NCBI GenBank assembly: GCA_950022295.1
Contig: OX465598.1
Coordinates: 121,255,001-121,319,000, forward strand
DNA: 64,000 nucleotides
Source of the DNA: Bromus sterilis
Lineage: Eukaryota > Streptophyta > Magnoliopsida > Poales > Poaceae
Direction: 5' to 3'
Part shown: piece by piece, positions 37,265 through 48,402 of the stretch
How positions within the stretch are numbered: position 1 is the stretch's first letter
Layout of the letters: the number at the start of each line of letters is the position of its first letter
Program-made: the position numbers and the translations under genes
Notes under the pieces: model-generated
The model's database searches: none
Seen by the model: only the letters and a program-made list of their open reading frames with translations
What the model was told of the DNA's origin: nothing

Positions 37265-37852
37265 TCAGAGGTTGACCATGAACTCAAAGAACTGAAGGCT
37301 TTCACCTCTTCCGACATAGTCATGGACAAAGTCTGTGTAACTTGGTGGAAGCGGGTGTAGCACCGTGTTTATAGCAGACTCCTCTGTGGTCCAATAGTCA
37401 AAGTCCTCTACGAGTTTCAGATTTATCCCATGCATCTTGGCTACGTGAGTTTTCATACAAGTGTTCTCTTCCATCTTTGTAGTAAGAAACTCATTTTCTA
37501 ACTCAAATCTGGCCACTCTGAACTGATGTATAAACAATGACTTCATCATGTCGATTGTGTCAAACGTGTCCATATCCGCATATTGTTCACGTAAATCATG
37601 CGGAAAGCTAGTTTCTATGACACTTCTAACCATGGTGTAAGTCCTTCGACGATTATGTTAATCAAGCATTACTTTTTCATCCATGTTGTCTACTGGAGGG
37701 TCTCCCATACGCTCTTGTATCACGAACAAGAGGTTAGCTCTCTTGAGCACAGTCCTAAGGTATAAGTACCAATCAACGAAATTTGACCCATCATCTTTAA
37801 GTCTTTCATCACGTAAGAAAGTAACCAATCCATGATACTGATTCATGTCCAT
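37265..37852 (-). pseudogene. Copia C gag remnant
   Basis: It starts MDMNQYHGLVTFLRDERL at 37852. The first frame is a Copia gag N-terminus (NFVDWYLYLRTVLKRANLLF). After a stop at 37658 the remainder (37633 to 37265) carries the gag middle region (YADMDTFDTIDMMKSLFIHQ, then LPPSYTDFVHDY). The layout parallels Copia-1 gag (WYRNLRIVLKHDKKENVLEE; LPPSYYSFITNF). No zinc knuckle or downstream protease is seen. Even an intact version would supply only gag. Confidence 0.83.
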
Positions 37853-38910
37853 TTTAATTTTCTACAAAATATTTGCAAGGAAAACAATTAAGACTAGTTC
37901 ATAACAATGAGTTCATAATAATCATATAATAGATGAGCTCACACTAAAACAATCATCCCTAAGAAGTTTTAGTGATTACATGATCCAGATTCACTATCCG
38001 TCCTCGAATATCACAACGGCCGACGGATTAGTTTCAAAGGTAGACAACTAGTTTGTGTGATCACATCCTATATGTGACTCATGCTCGATCTTTCGATCTC
38101 TAGTATTCCGAGGCCATATCTACATATGCTAGGCTCGCCAAATTGACCTTAGTGTTATATGCTTCTTAGCAAGGCCATATCTACATATGCTAGGCTTGCC
38201 AGGCTCAACCTCATGCGAACTCTAATGTATGTATGACACCCGATCGTCACGGCCTGCCTATCATAAAGAGAACCTTCCAGGTGGTGCACACTTCCGTAGA
38301 ATACTTATGTTTGGTATTTTATAAGGGATCATCTTATTTAATGCTACCGTCGTGTATCCTATACTAGAAAGTTTTAAGATGTATGATCATGCTGGCACTA
38401 AGTCTACAGTGTCTCCATTTAAGTTTGTTTCATCATGATGAACGTTTACTACTTTCTAGTAACACATAGCAAAGCTATCACTACATCAAGATTAAGCAAA
38501 CAACAATAGCCCCCTATGCAATATAAAGTTAGACGCCTCTAAATTTGTATATTGCATGTTTTACGTGGCTTCTAGGGATTTTCATAGATCAACCGTTTCT
38601 ATGAAAATTGAACCACAACGCTGATTATAGATTGTCTCTATTACACCCCGTACAGGGCCCTCCATTGCAAATGCCATATCCGCTAAAGTAAGAGAGACAG
38701 ACACCCCCCCAGAGCCACTTTATACGGTACAAGCCGTATGTCAAGCGTGGAACCAGTCTCGCGTAAGCGTACGCGTAAGTTCGGTCGGGGGCCGCTTCAT
38801 CAAACAATGCCACAGATATAACAAGTACACGTGAGAGGGTAACAATCATAGAATCAACGCCCACATCCCCGATGTGTTCTAACCATACAGCAATACGAAG
38901 CATAGATCTA
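37853..38910 (-). other. Copia C leader with a 25-bp direct repeat
   Basis: Untranslated leader between primer site and gag. AGGCCATATCTACATATGCT and the next five bases occur at 38111 and again at 38172, 61 bp apart. No credible ORF. Confidence 0.65.
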
Positions 38911-38923
38911 GCTCATGATACCG
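38911..38923 (-). other. Degenerate primer binding site of Copia C
   Basis: The plus strand reads GCTCATGATACCG where GCTCTGATACCA would be perfect, one base from the LTR at 38925. Initiator-Met type, with mutations. Confidence 0.7.
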
Positions 38924-38924
38924 C

Positions 38925-40672
38925 TGTTGGGTCTCGCAGCAGAAAACAATATTTTTTCTAACTAGCGTCGCCCTTAAACCAAGATCTATCGAGTTGTAAT
39001 GCCGTAACGGAAAGACTTGCGAAAACATACCTCGGGGTGTAGTCCGTTGCGCGGGAAAACGTTCCCGCAAACGTGGTTGATGAAGCCGTAAACCTTTCAC
39101 AGCCCCCTGGCTGTGTTAGCACCCTGTTGGGTGGTAGTGCAGCACCTTGTAGTACTCGCACACGTACGGACTCGATGACGACCTCCATTCTCCGATCCAG
39201 CGAAGGTGGCGGAAGTAGACCTCCCGGAACCGGAGTTTCGGCAGCATGACGGCGTCCGCGTAGCAGAGAAGCCTCAATCCCAGCACAGGTTCCAGACAAG
39301 GGGACCCCGTCTTGAGAGAGACGAGAGAGGGGAGAAGATCGGTGAAAACCGATCTCAATTCGGAGTAATATTGAATTCTCTGCGACTTTTTCTGTATTAA
39401 AGAAGTGCACCCCTGCCCATCTTTATATAGGCAGACGGAAGGAGTCAACCCCCTTTCCCTTGGAAATGTGGGACTAATCCCTTGCCAAGGAGGGAGGGTG
39501 CGGCTAGGAGGAGGGGCGAAGTGGGGCGCCACCCACATGGGCCCCAAGGCCCATGGCGCCTCCCTTTTTTCTTTTCCTTTTCCCTTTTATTTTCCTCCTT
39601 CCCCTAATGGGCTTCTTTCACAAATAAGGCCCATTGCACTTTTTAATGTGAAATAAATTATTATTAACTATTAATTCACTTAATTAATAAATAATATATA
39701 TTATTTCATCTCCCGATGATCCGGAACTCCTTCCAGCTCACTCCGAACGTCCTTCGGACCAACACGGAACTTTTCCGGTACGTCTTTCTCTCTTCTCCGG
39801 TAACTCCGATAGTTCCGAAAAGGTCTCGGATATTCATCGAGCCCTTAAGTGTGTTACCCTACGGTCCGAGAACACTCCAGTCATGACCGAGATAAAGGCT
39901 ACGGCCAATGATCAATACCGGGACATGGATGCCCATAATGACCCCTGTGCATTCCGGAAGTAACCGATTGAACCGTACACGTTGTATACCATTCCCTTTG
40001 TCATGCGATACTAGATTAGTCCAAGATTCGATCAACTGCATCCAATGCATTAGTTCTATCTTGTTCCCGACAAATCTTATTCACTCGTTCCGTGATATTC
40101 ATCCTTGTGACCTAGTCACACGCTGCGCAGCTTTATGGATGCAATCTCACCGAGTTGGCCATGAATTATCTTTCCATTATATGGATTGACAAATCCCGCT
40201 CTTGAATCAACACTCCTCAACATATCCCATCGGATAGCCCAAGATACACCTTTATGGTCACCATGTTTTAGTGTGACGGTTAATGCACTCAAAGCATCCT
40301 CAGAAGATAGCAATTATGCGTGATCTCACGGTCAAAGGAACAGGCTACTACGTTCTGTAATTACAACACTGAACTTTTACGATTTGATCATGTTGCAATG
40401 CTTGCATTAGGTAATGTTCATCACGTCATTCATTCAATGAGTTGACCTTACCGTCAATTGACTTGATTGTCCATGATCGTGAAACCACAATCATCAGTTG
40501 ACGATAAACCAGTCATCATGAGAGGCTGACTAGGAACTCTGGTTGTTTCTATACCACACCTGTATCATTGTTTCACTGATACAGTTCCAGCACAGTATGA
40601 AACTGGTCATGAACTTATTTAGATATATTGGAATAATCATATATTATTTGCCTCTAGAGCATATATCCAACA
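38925..40672 (-). repeat. Copia C right LTR (5' LTR in element orientation)
   Basis: TGTTGGGTCTCGC at 38925 to ATATCCAACA at 40672, followed by the CCCTG duplication. TATA box on the minus strand at 39422-39429. Confidence 0.93.
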
Positions 40673-40709
40673 CCCTGACCATGGGATTTGTCGGGGCCGA
40701 TCCTCGTCA
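40673..40709 (+). repeat. Gypsy D 5' LTR, right tail
   Basis: CCCTGACCATGGG to CTCGTCA, the end of the LTR split by Copia C. The primer site starts three bases later. Confidence 0.78.
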
Positions 40710-40711
40710 AT

Positions 40712-40729
40712 TGGCGCCGTCTGTGGGAA
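40712..40729 (+). other. Primer binding site of Gypsy D
   Basis: TGGCGCCGTCTGTGGGAA, the TGGCGCC-type site frequent in grass Tat elements. The priming tRNA is not certain from the sequence. Confidence 0.75.
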
Positions 40730-40736
40730 CTACACA

Positions 40737-42360
40737 TGTTGGAATATCGATCTCGGCGGTCCCACTCCCAGCAAATCAAGACTCGAGGACTAGAACCAGA
40801 TCTATCCCGCTCGAGAAATTCAAGTTCGCCACAAGCATCTCCATCGCCCCGTCAGGATCACCTAGTTGGCAGCCGAATCAAGTCCAGTACCTCGACGACC
40901 GCCAGATCCATCGCCGACGGAAAAGAACTCGACGACCCAGAAGACAAGCGCAAGGACTCTACTCGGGATCCCCACTCGAAGATTCGTGGCGCGTGATAGA
41001 AGACTCGCCCACCATTCAACGACTCGCCGCCGCCCGGGCCCCCGCCACGCGACAAGACAACGACTCTGAAACCAAGACCGGAGAATACTATGACCCAGAC
41101 CGAAGACCAGATGAATTCTCCAATTTCATCCGGAACCAATCACTCAGCGACGGGATAGATCTTGACCCAATATTCCACAACCGAGCAGAAGACCACTCGC
41201 AGATCTTCCAAATCTCAAGGAGAAGAAGGCACGCTGGCTCCAGTAAACTCACAGCCAAAGAGCAACTGGAAGGACCTTGCGCGATCCACTATTTCGAGGA
41301 CAGCTGGGGACTCCTCAGAGCAAGCCAAACCCTAGGAGATTGTCGCCTATTCACCGAAATCTACAACAACCTCAAGGAGGAAAATCAGCGCGAAGCCAAG
41401 CGCACTCGAAGAAGCACACAGTCGCCAGCATCAAGTACAGAAAGGAAATACCCCACGCCCCATGGACGAATCTGCATGATCCAAGAAGGAAGACCCTCAA
41501 AAGAAAAGCAAGACGCCTACACCCTGCAGGCCAAAGCAGCCGAAGACCTAAAAACAGCAGAAATCTACCAACTGCGTGGCACCGAGACCAACATTACCTT
41601 CTCTCAGAGCGACCATCCGCCCGCAGTCCCAAGGCCGGGGCACGCACCCCTGGTCCTCGAAGCCCAGATTGGAGGTTACGACATGGACAGAGTCTTCATG
41701 GATGGAGGCAGCAGTCTAAACATAATCTTCGCCAGCACCCTACGCAAGATGTTAATCCCACTGTCAGTTTTGAAGAAGTCAGGCACAACAATACATGGCG
41801 TAGTTCCGGGTGAAGCAGCCTCCTCCATCGGAGCAATCGAGCTTGACGTGATCTTCGGAAGCAAGCGCAACTTCGCAAAGCAAGTCATCGAATTTGAAGT
41901 GCACGACTGGCAGTCAGAGTATCACGCCATACTCGGGCGACCGACGTTCGCACAATTCATGGCGGTTCCACACTATGCATATCTCAAGCTCAAGATGCCA
42001 GGACCTGCAGGAATCATCATAGTCAAGGGAAGCTTCACCAAATCGGACCAGTGCGACCGCGACTTCCACAAAGTCTCCGACACGTTTGGAGCCCAACAAC
42101 AGCTCAAAGAAATAGCCATGGTGATGGACAAAAGCATATTTCCGATGGCAAGCCAAAGCGAGTCACAAGAATTCGCCCGCGACTTCAGCGTCAACAGCGA
42201 CACGATCACACACCAAGTCCACCCAACAGACCCAGAAAAGACGGTCCGCGTATACGCCCACCTCCCAGAAGAACAAGCAACTGCCCTCATAACCTTCCTT
42301 TGTGAAGAGTGGAAATTTTTTTCCTGGTGCCCAGCCGACATGCCCGGAATACCGCGATAA
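40737..42360 (+). pseudogene. Gypsy D gag remnant and protease
   Basis: The long open frame entered from Copia C's LTR is fortuitous at its left end; D's own gag start is unresolved and the N-terminal part reads better in a second frame (40688-40996). The gag C-terminal zone at 41235-41400 (KEQLEGPCAIHYFEDSW) is present, but the central retrotransposon-gag core is not recognisable and may be deleted. The protease follows: VFMDGGSSLNIIFASTLRKM with its D-G-G-S motif, and AILGRPTFAQFMAVPHYAYL. The frame ends at a TAA (42358-42360) just after PADMPGIPR, the conserved start of RT. Confidence 0.78.
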
Positions 42361-44463
42361 TTTGCAGAACACGCGCTCCACATCAAGCCAAACACCAAGC
42401 CAGTAAAGCAGACGCTGCGACGATTCTCAGAGCCCAAACGCAGAGAATCGGAGAAGAAGTCAACCGACTACTCGACGCACAGTTCATCCGGGAGACGAAG
42501 AAAGCAACCTGGATAGCAAACCCATTCCTAGTCCCTAAAAAGGAGACCGAGGTACTGAGGATGTGCGTCGACTATGGGCCCATCAACAAGCACTGCCCAA
42601 AGGACCACTTCCCCCTGCCGAGAATCGATCAAATAATCGAATCCACAGCAGGATGCAACCTCCTATCCTTCCTCGACGCATACTCAGGATACAATCAGAT
42701 CAGGATGAAGCAAGAATACGAAGAGCACACCTCGTTCATCACCCCCTACGGCGTATTCTGCTATCAAACAAGGCCCTTTGGCCTAAAAAATTCCGGAGCC
42801 ACGTACCAGCGGATGATGCAAGCATGCTTGAGAGACCAGATTGGCAGAAACGTCCATGTCTACATAGACGACATTGTCACCAAAACCTACAGTGCAAACA
42901 CGCTACTCAACGACCTCCGTGAAGCATTCGCGGCCCTCAACTAGTATAGAATCAAGCTCAACCCAAAAAAGTGTGTATTCGGCGTCCCAGCCGGAAAACT
43001 ACTCAGGTACATGGTCTCTGCCCGAGGAATCGAAGCAAATCCAGAAAAGGTCCAAGCAATTGCCAAGATGCAAAGGCCAACCAACATCAGAGGAGTGCAG
43101 CAGCTCACAGGAAAACTCGCAGCATTGAGCCGTTTCATCAGCAAGCTAGGAGAAAGGACCTTACCGTTCTACAAACTGCTGAGAAAAGGAGAAAAATTCG
43201 AGTGGACCGAGGAAGCCCGCAATGCATTCGCAGACCTAAAGAAAACCCTCTCGACCCCACCAATCTTGGCGGTGCCTAAAGAACGGGAGAAGTTGTACAT
43301 CTACATAGCAGCACGCAGCAGTGTAGTGAGCACGGTGCTCGTCGTCGAGCGCGCAGAAGAAGGCAAAATCTAGAGCATACAAAGACCAATCTACTACCTC
43401 AGCACGCTGCTCACAAAGCCACAGCAACGGTACCCGCACTACCAGAAGCTCCTGCTCGCCATTATCATGACCTCCAGGAAAGTATCACACTACTTCGATG
43501 AACACTCCATAACAATCGTGAGCAGTGCACCACTCGCGGACATCCTCAACAATCCCGGAGAGACCGGTCGAGTCGCTGAGTGGAACATGGAGCTCAGCCC
43601 GCGAGATCTGCAGTTCAAATACCCAACAGCAATCAAATCCCAAGTACACCCAGACTTCCTAGTCGAGTGGGAAGAGGTCCAAACACCAGGTCCCCCAGAC
43701 CTATCCAACTCATGGACGATGTATTTCGACGGATCCAAAAGACAGCAAGGAGTCGGAGCAGGCGTCGTACTAGTCTCCCCCAAAGGAACGAAGCTCAAAT
43801 ACATCCTCCAGGTCAACTTCAGCAATGCCTCCAACAACGAAGCGGAATACGAGGCACTACTCCACGACATGCGCATGGCAAAAACTTGCGGCGCCACTCG
43901 CCTCTCGATCTATGGAGACTCCAACCTCGTCGTCCAGCAGGCAATGAGAGACTGTAACGCAGTCGCAGACAACATGAAAGCCTACCAGAAGCTCTATAAC
44001 ACACTAGAGGGGGGATTCGACGGCTGCAAACTCAACTACATCCCCAGAGCAAATAACACAGAAGCCGACGAACTCGCGAACATCGGATTGACTCGAGGAC
44101 CAATACCACCAGGTGTTTTCCTCGAGAGCATCAACCAAAGATCAATCAAATCAAAGCTAGTGGCACCCAAAGTAGTCGCGGAGGAAGATGACACAAATGA
44201 AACAGCACAGGTGGCAGCAACGAGCACAGCCGACGGCCCAAGCGGACAAGCAACCAAAGCCGAAGAACCAGCATCACTCGAAGGCCCAGCCTGGACAAAA
44301 CCCTTCCTTCGATTATTAATCGAGGGCACCCTACCACAAGATGTTGCAGCAGCCCGACGCATCAGACAACGATCTAAAGCATTCACAGTAATCAACAGAC
44401 AGCTCTATAAGCGCAGAATCTCTCAGGTCCTCCAAAAGTGTATAGATGAAGAAGACGGCAAAG
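42361..44463 (+). pseudogene. Gypsy D reverse transcriptase and dual RNase H
   Basis: After a stop and a frameshift near 42430 one frame carries RT (DHFPLPRIDQIIESTAGCNL, FLDAYSGYNQIR, catalytic YIDD near 42870), the connection, a first RNase H (KFEWTEEARNAF to HYFDEHSIT) and a second archaeal-type RNase H (WTMYFDGSKRQQGVGAGVVL, EAEYEALLHDMRMAK, IYGDSNLVVQQ, IPRANNTEADELANIG). Two in-frame TAGs lie at 42942-42944 and 43371-43373. Dual RNase H is a hallmark of the Tat clade. The frame continues to QVLQKCIDEEDGK, the linker before integrase, and is then cut by element E. Confidence 0.88.
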
Positions 44464-45748
44464 TGTAAGAGCAAAGTTATACCCCCATGAGTTTTGGATA
44501 TTGTTGGGCAAAACAGTAGAGGAAATAACAAGTTTTCTAGTGTAAAACAGATGGTTAGGTTCCTGAAGTTATAGGTTGGTGATAAAGCTTCAACGAAGAT
44601 TTACATACTTACCGAAGCATATCCTCTGGAGTGAAGCTCATCACGGACGACGACCCCTAAAAAGATAAGGAATCCTGAAGCACGTCTCATCAAAGGAGAT
44701 GACCAAGATGGCGCAAGACTTAGTAGTTTTTGCGTAGTTCTTTTTCACTTCTTTGAGTCGTAGGAAAAACCGTACTATCAAGAGGGATTTAGTAAATGTA
44801 CTCTGAAGGTTTTGGTGAAAAGACTCAGATCGAATCCAAACCAGTGAGAAACCAGAGTTGAGAAATCTCATGTGCACTAGGTAATGCTTCACCAGCGAAG
44901 ACTTAGTTCTTTCGGCTTCTGAAGCAGAACCAAGTCCGTGAGTCAGCTTTACTTGGACCGCAAGTAAAGTTGCGCTTTGATTGGAAATATGAACGTTGCG
45001 AACAGGTGTCAAGCTGTCGCATCGGGTCATTTAAGACATTTCGCACCTAGGGATTTCCACCTATAAATACGCCACCCCCGCCCTCATTGGTCAGCGGCTG
45101 CTCCAAGAATATTTCCTGACAGTGAAGAGAGAGAGAGCAATCCCACAGAAGCAAACCACAAACCCATCCACAGAAGCATAATTCCTATTGATCTGAGTTG
45201 ATTCATTATGACTTAGGAAGAAGTTTGCTAGCCTTTTTATCTTGGAGAACTGCAATTCTCCTAGACGGTTAGAGTGTTGTTCTTCAGAGAGCGAAGAGTT
45301 ATTGTTGCTTTGAAGTCCAGTTTGTCAACGGTTTCGGTGATTTCCTCAATAATCAACCACGAGTGAAGAACTGACCAAGCTCAAGGAGATTGGTGCAGTG
45401 GAGATACGGACGGAGAGAGGTTAGCTCCTGTGTTCAATCACAAGTCCCTCCAACCAGACGTAGCACTTTGCAGAGTGTGAACTGGTCGAACAAACATCGT
45501 CGAGTCAAGAGTTCGTTTTACTTTCCGCACTTACATTCAGTTTATCAATTTCTTCAGTGATTTGCTTCAATGCAATTGATTCGATGCTTTTGATTCGCTA
45601 TGTTATGCTTCAATCCAGTTCGGCTTCAATGTTTACCTTTCTGTTGAATGTCTTCTGCTGCTAAGTTATGCTTCACTTCATAGCTTCATGCAAAAATTTG
45701 AAGTGATCATTCACCCCCTCCCCCTCTAATCACATACTTGGAGTTACA
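44464..45748 (+). repeat. Element E 5' LTR (about 1285 bp)
   Basis: The start TGTAAGAGC is placed where D homology ends. The end GGAGTTACA at 45748 is two bases from the primer site, and the ends are partly inverted repeats. TATA box TATAAATA at 45062-45069. Without a second LTR the left boundary is uncertain by a few bases. Confidence 0.78.
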
Positions 45749-45750
45749 AT

Positions 45751-45762
45751 TGGTATCAGAGC
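45751..45762 (+). other. Primer binding site of element E, initiator-Met tRNA
   Basis: TGGTATCAGAGC, a perfect complement to the 3' end of initiator-Met tRNA. Confidence 0.93.
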
Positions 45763-45807
45763 TAGTCACTCTTAGTTTGGATTAACCTCCTAGAGTGTTT
45801 TGCAAGT

Positions 45808-48402
45808 ATGTATTTCGCAGCCATTCGCTCCGGCGAACCCATACCCGTGTTCAATGGAAAGGACTATCCATACTGGAAGGACAAGATGAAGAGAAATATT
45901 ATGGCTATCAACTCAACTGCCTGGCAAGTTGTCTTGTATGGAGTTACAGTTGCAGACGAGAACGCCATCACTCTTGAAGAAGCGAAGCTGATCGATCTTG
46001 ATTATGAAGTCTGGGTTTTCATCACCAATCATCTGACACCAGAGAAGTATCATGAAGTGAATAATATTCCTTCGGCCAAAGGTGTCTGGAACTATCTTGA
46101 GAAGATTGGTGAAGGTGTTTCTACCCAGAAGGATGCCAGAATTGACACACTTCGAAGCAAATTCTATCGATTCAAGAGAAACGAGGGTGAAAAAGTCAGC
46201 TCCATTTACAGCAGACTCACTGCTCTTGCAAATGAATTGATTTCACTTGGTGCTGATGACATTACTCCTCACTCAGTTGTTAGAACTCTGCTTCGCTCAT
46301 TGGATGATTCGTTTGATCACATTGTTCTGATGATCAAGGAAAGGACTGATTTCAGACGTCTTGGCGCCGCTGATATTCTTGAGAGACTCAATACCTTTGA
46401 GATGGAAGAAGATGAGAAACGTGACATAAATGGTTCTCGAAGAAGATCAGATGCCTTGAAAGCAAAAGCTTCGCGTCATTCTTCACCCGAAGTCAGTTCT
46501 GCTTCAGGTGTCGAATCAGATGATCCTGCAAGCATTGGAAAAGATTTAGCATTGATCATGAGACGCTTCAATCGCTTTCAGAGAAAAGGTTTTTCTTCAC
46601 CCAAGAAGAGTTATACTTCAAGAATCTCAAGTCATTCTTCTCACCGTTCATCCTCAAGAAGCTCTCCATCAAAGGACAACTGCTGCTACAAGTGCAAGAA
46701 ACCAGGTCACTACATTGCTGATTGCCCATTGTGGGAAGCTGAGAACAAATCGAAGCATTCACTCAGAGACTCCTCATCGAATTCCCACAGATCCTCCAGA
46801 AGCCATGAGTCAAAGGGACATGATTCCAGTTCGAGAAGAGAAAAGAAGAAAGATTGTGATGATGATAAGAGGAAGAAGTATCATAAGAAGCGTGAGGGTT
46901 CTTCATCGAAGACTCACTCGTCTCGTCGAAGCAGCTCTCACTGTTCCAAGGCCTATCTGGGAAAGGAGATGAACTCCGAAGACGAAGCCTCTGGAAGCGA
47001 AGCTGAATCAGGCTCAAGGTCTGGGTCTGGATCCGAATCAGATGGTGTTGCTGGTTTGGCTTTCGCTTCGGCAGATGCTTCAACAAATGCTTCGAGCTCA
47101 TTCTTCACCAACAACAGTAGTGAAGATGAAACTCCTGCATATTGCTTCATGGCCAAGGAGAAGGTATCTTCATCCAAATCAAACTATGATACTTCTGATT
47201 GTTCCTCATATGATAGTGATTCAAAGATAAGCTATGCTAAACTTGCTAAAATTGCTTCAATCCAACAAGATGAACTTGATTCACTAAGCAAAACCATTAA
47301 GAAATCAGAAACTCTGTTGATCGATGAGATAGAGAAAGGTCAGACTTTAACTAATGAGCATGCTGCTCTGAAGGAGAAGTTTGAAGAATTATCCTCTCGG
47401 CATGATCTTCTTTCGGTTGATTATGAGAAGCTCACCTATGAATTTCTTCAGAGGAAAATGGCTCTCGAAAAACTGAAAGAGGCTCATGAAGAATTGGAAA
47501 ATGTCAATCTCTCTCTCATGGCTCAACAAGGTTCTGAAGCAAATCATAAAACTGAATCACCTTGTTTAACTTGTTTGGAACGAAGCCAAACTGATTCCAA
47601 AGGGAAAGCTCCTATTGTTATTGATGATACTAATGCCTCTGATGAGGAAAATCCTGCTGTTACCGAGGAACTCCTCAGGTTGAAAATTTTATTTGAAACA
47701 GGCATGTTCAAAACTGTGCAAGGACACCAATATATCTGTGATATCCTAAGGAAGGCTCTCCTTCACAGGAATCCCAGGAATGAGGGTGTTGGTTTCGAGA
47801 GAAAGATAAACCCTGATGGCACCTATTGGGAACCTGAGCAGTATCCTAAGACTGTTTGGGTTCTAGCGAAGGAGAAACCCATTGACATTGCTAACCTTTC
47901 AGGTTTCGACTGCAAAATGAACAAAGCCATTGTGGATGAATCACTTGATTCAGACTACAAACTCAGTAAGGATGAACAGGGAAAAGTTACAGCTGAGTAT
48001 GTAGGTACTCCACCGAAGAATGGCTTCTATAAGAGGCAGATATGGGTGCAGAAAGCACTTGTGGAAAAACTGCCTGCTAACCATACTATGCAGGGAAAGC
48101 CTTCGGTACCACCGAATCATTTCTATTCTCTTGAGACAAGAAATGATCCACTGGTGCCCGAATCAAATGTTCCGCAGAAGCAATACTATCGTACTGGTTG
48201 TCATACGTATCGTCCTCATAATAATCATACTAAGATTGCATATGCTCATTCTTATGCTAACCATTCATAGAGGACTTACATTTATGGTGTGCTTGATGGT
48301 ACACCGAAGCAATACACTCCTGTTCGCTTTAATATTTCTTCAACCAGTGCTTCAACATCTTCTCAGTCACCTGCTCGTTTGTGGGTGGTTAAGAAGAACT
48401 AA
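45808..48402 (+). pseudogene. Element E gag (about 864 codons, one internal stop)
   Basis: It starts MYFAAIRSGEPIPVFNGKDY 46 bases after the primer site. The gag core (UBN2-type) spans residues 1-200. The CCHC knuckle CCYKCKKPGHYIADC is at about 292-306, followed by a long Ser/Arg-rich region (310-390), an acidic Ser-rich region and a coiled coil (about 470-600). Such extensions are typical of SIRE elements. A TAG at 48268-48270 interrupts the frame, which then runs on to a TAA at 48400-48402 after ARLWVVKKN. The pol frame is offset by -1 and overlaps this end by about ten bases. Confidence 0.9.

Larger units (their letters stand above)
32456..40672 (-). mobile_element. Copia C: gag-only, non-autonomous Copia element (8.2 kb)
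   Basis: Flanked by perfect CCCTG duplications (32451-32455 and 40673-40677). LTRs: 32456-34204 and 38925-40672 (1749 and 1748 bp), starting TGTTGGATATATGCTC on the minus strand, related in form to BARE/Angela LTRs. The 4.7-kb interior has a purine tract beside the left LTR, a degenerate initiator-Met primer site beside the right LTR and a broken gag, but no protease, integrase, RT or RNase H motif on either strand. It probably moved using enzymes of a relative. The LTRs differ by a few percent, with a denser cluster of differences in the first 170 bases. Confidence 0.92.
32041..44463 (+). mobile_element. Gypsy D: Tat-like Ty3-gypsy element, split by C and truncated by E
   Basis: The 5' LTR is in two pieces (32041-32455 and 40673-40709), separated by Copia C. 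Removing C and one copy of its CCCTG duplication gives a 447-bp LTR starting TGATGAGG and ending CTCGTCA, with inverted-repeat ends. A TGGCGCC-type primer site, gag remnant, protease, RT and two RNase H domains follow. The frame stops where element E begins at 44464, just before integrase, and no integrase or 3' LTR of D appears later in the window. It is inserted in the F gag remnant; GCCAC at 32036-32040 may be its left target duplication. Confidence 0.85.

Noticed and set aside
40543..40709. N-terminal extension of the 605-codon frame at 40543-42360
   Set aside because: These codons are Copia C LTR and D LTR tail sequence fused by insertion, not part of D gag.
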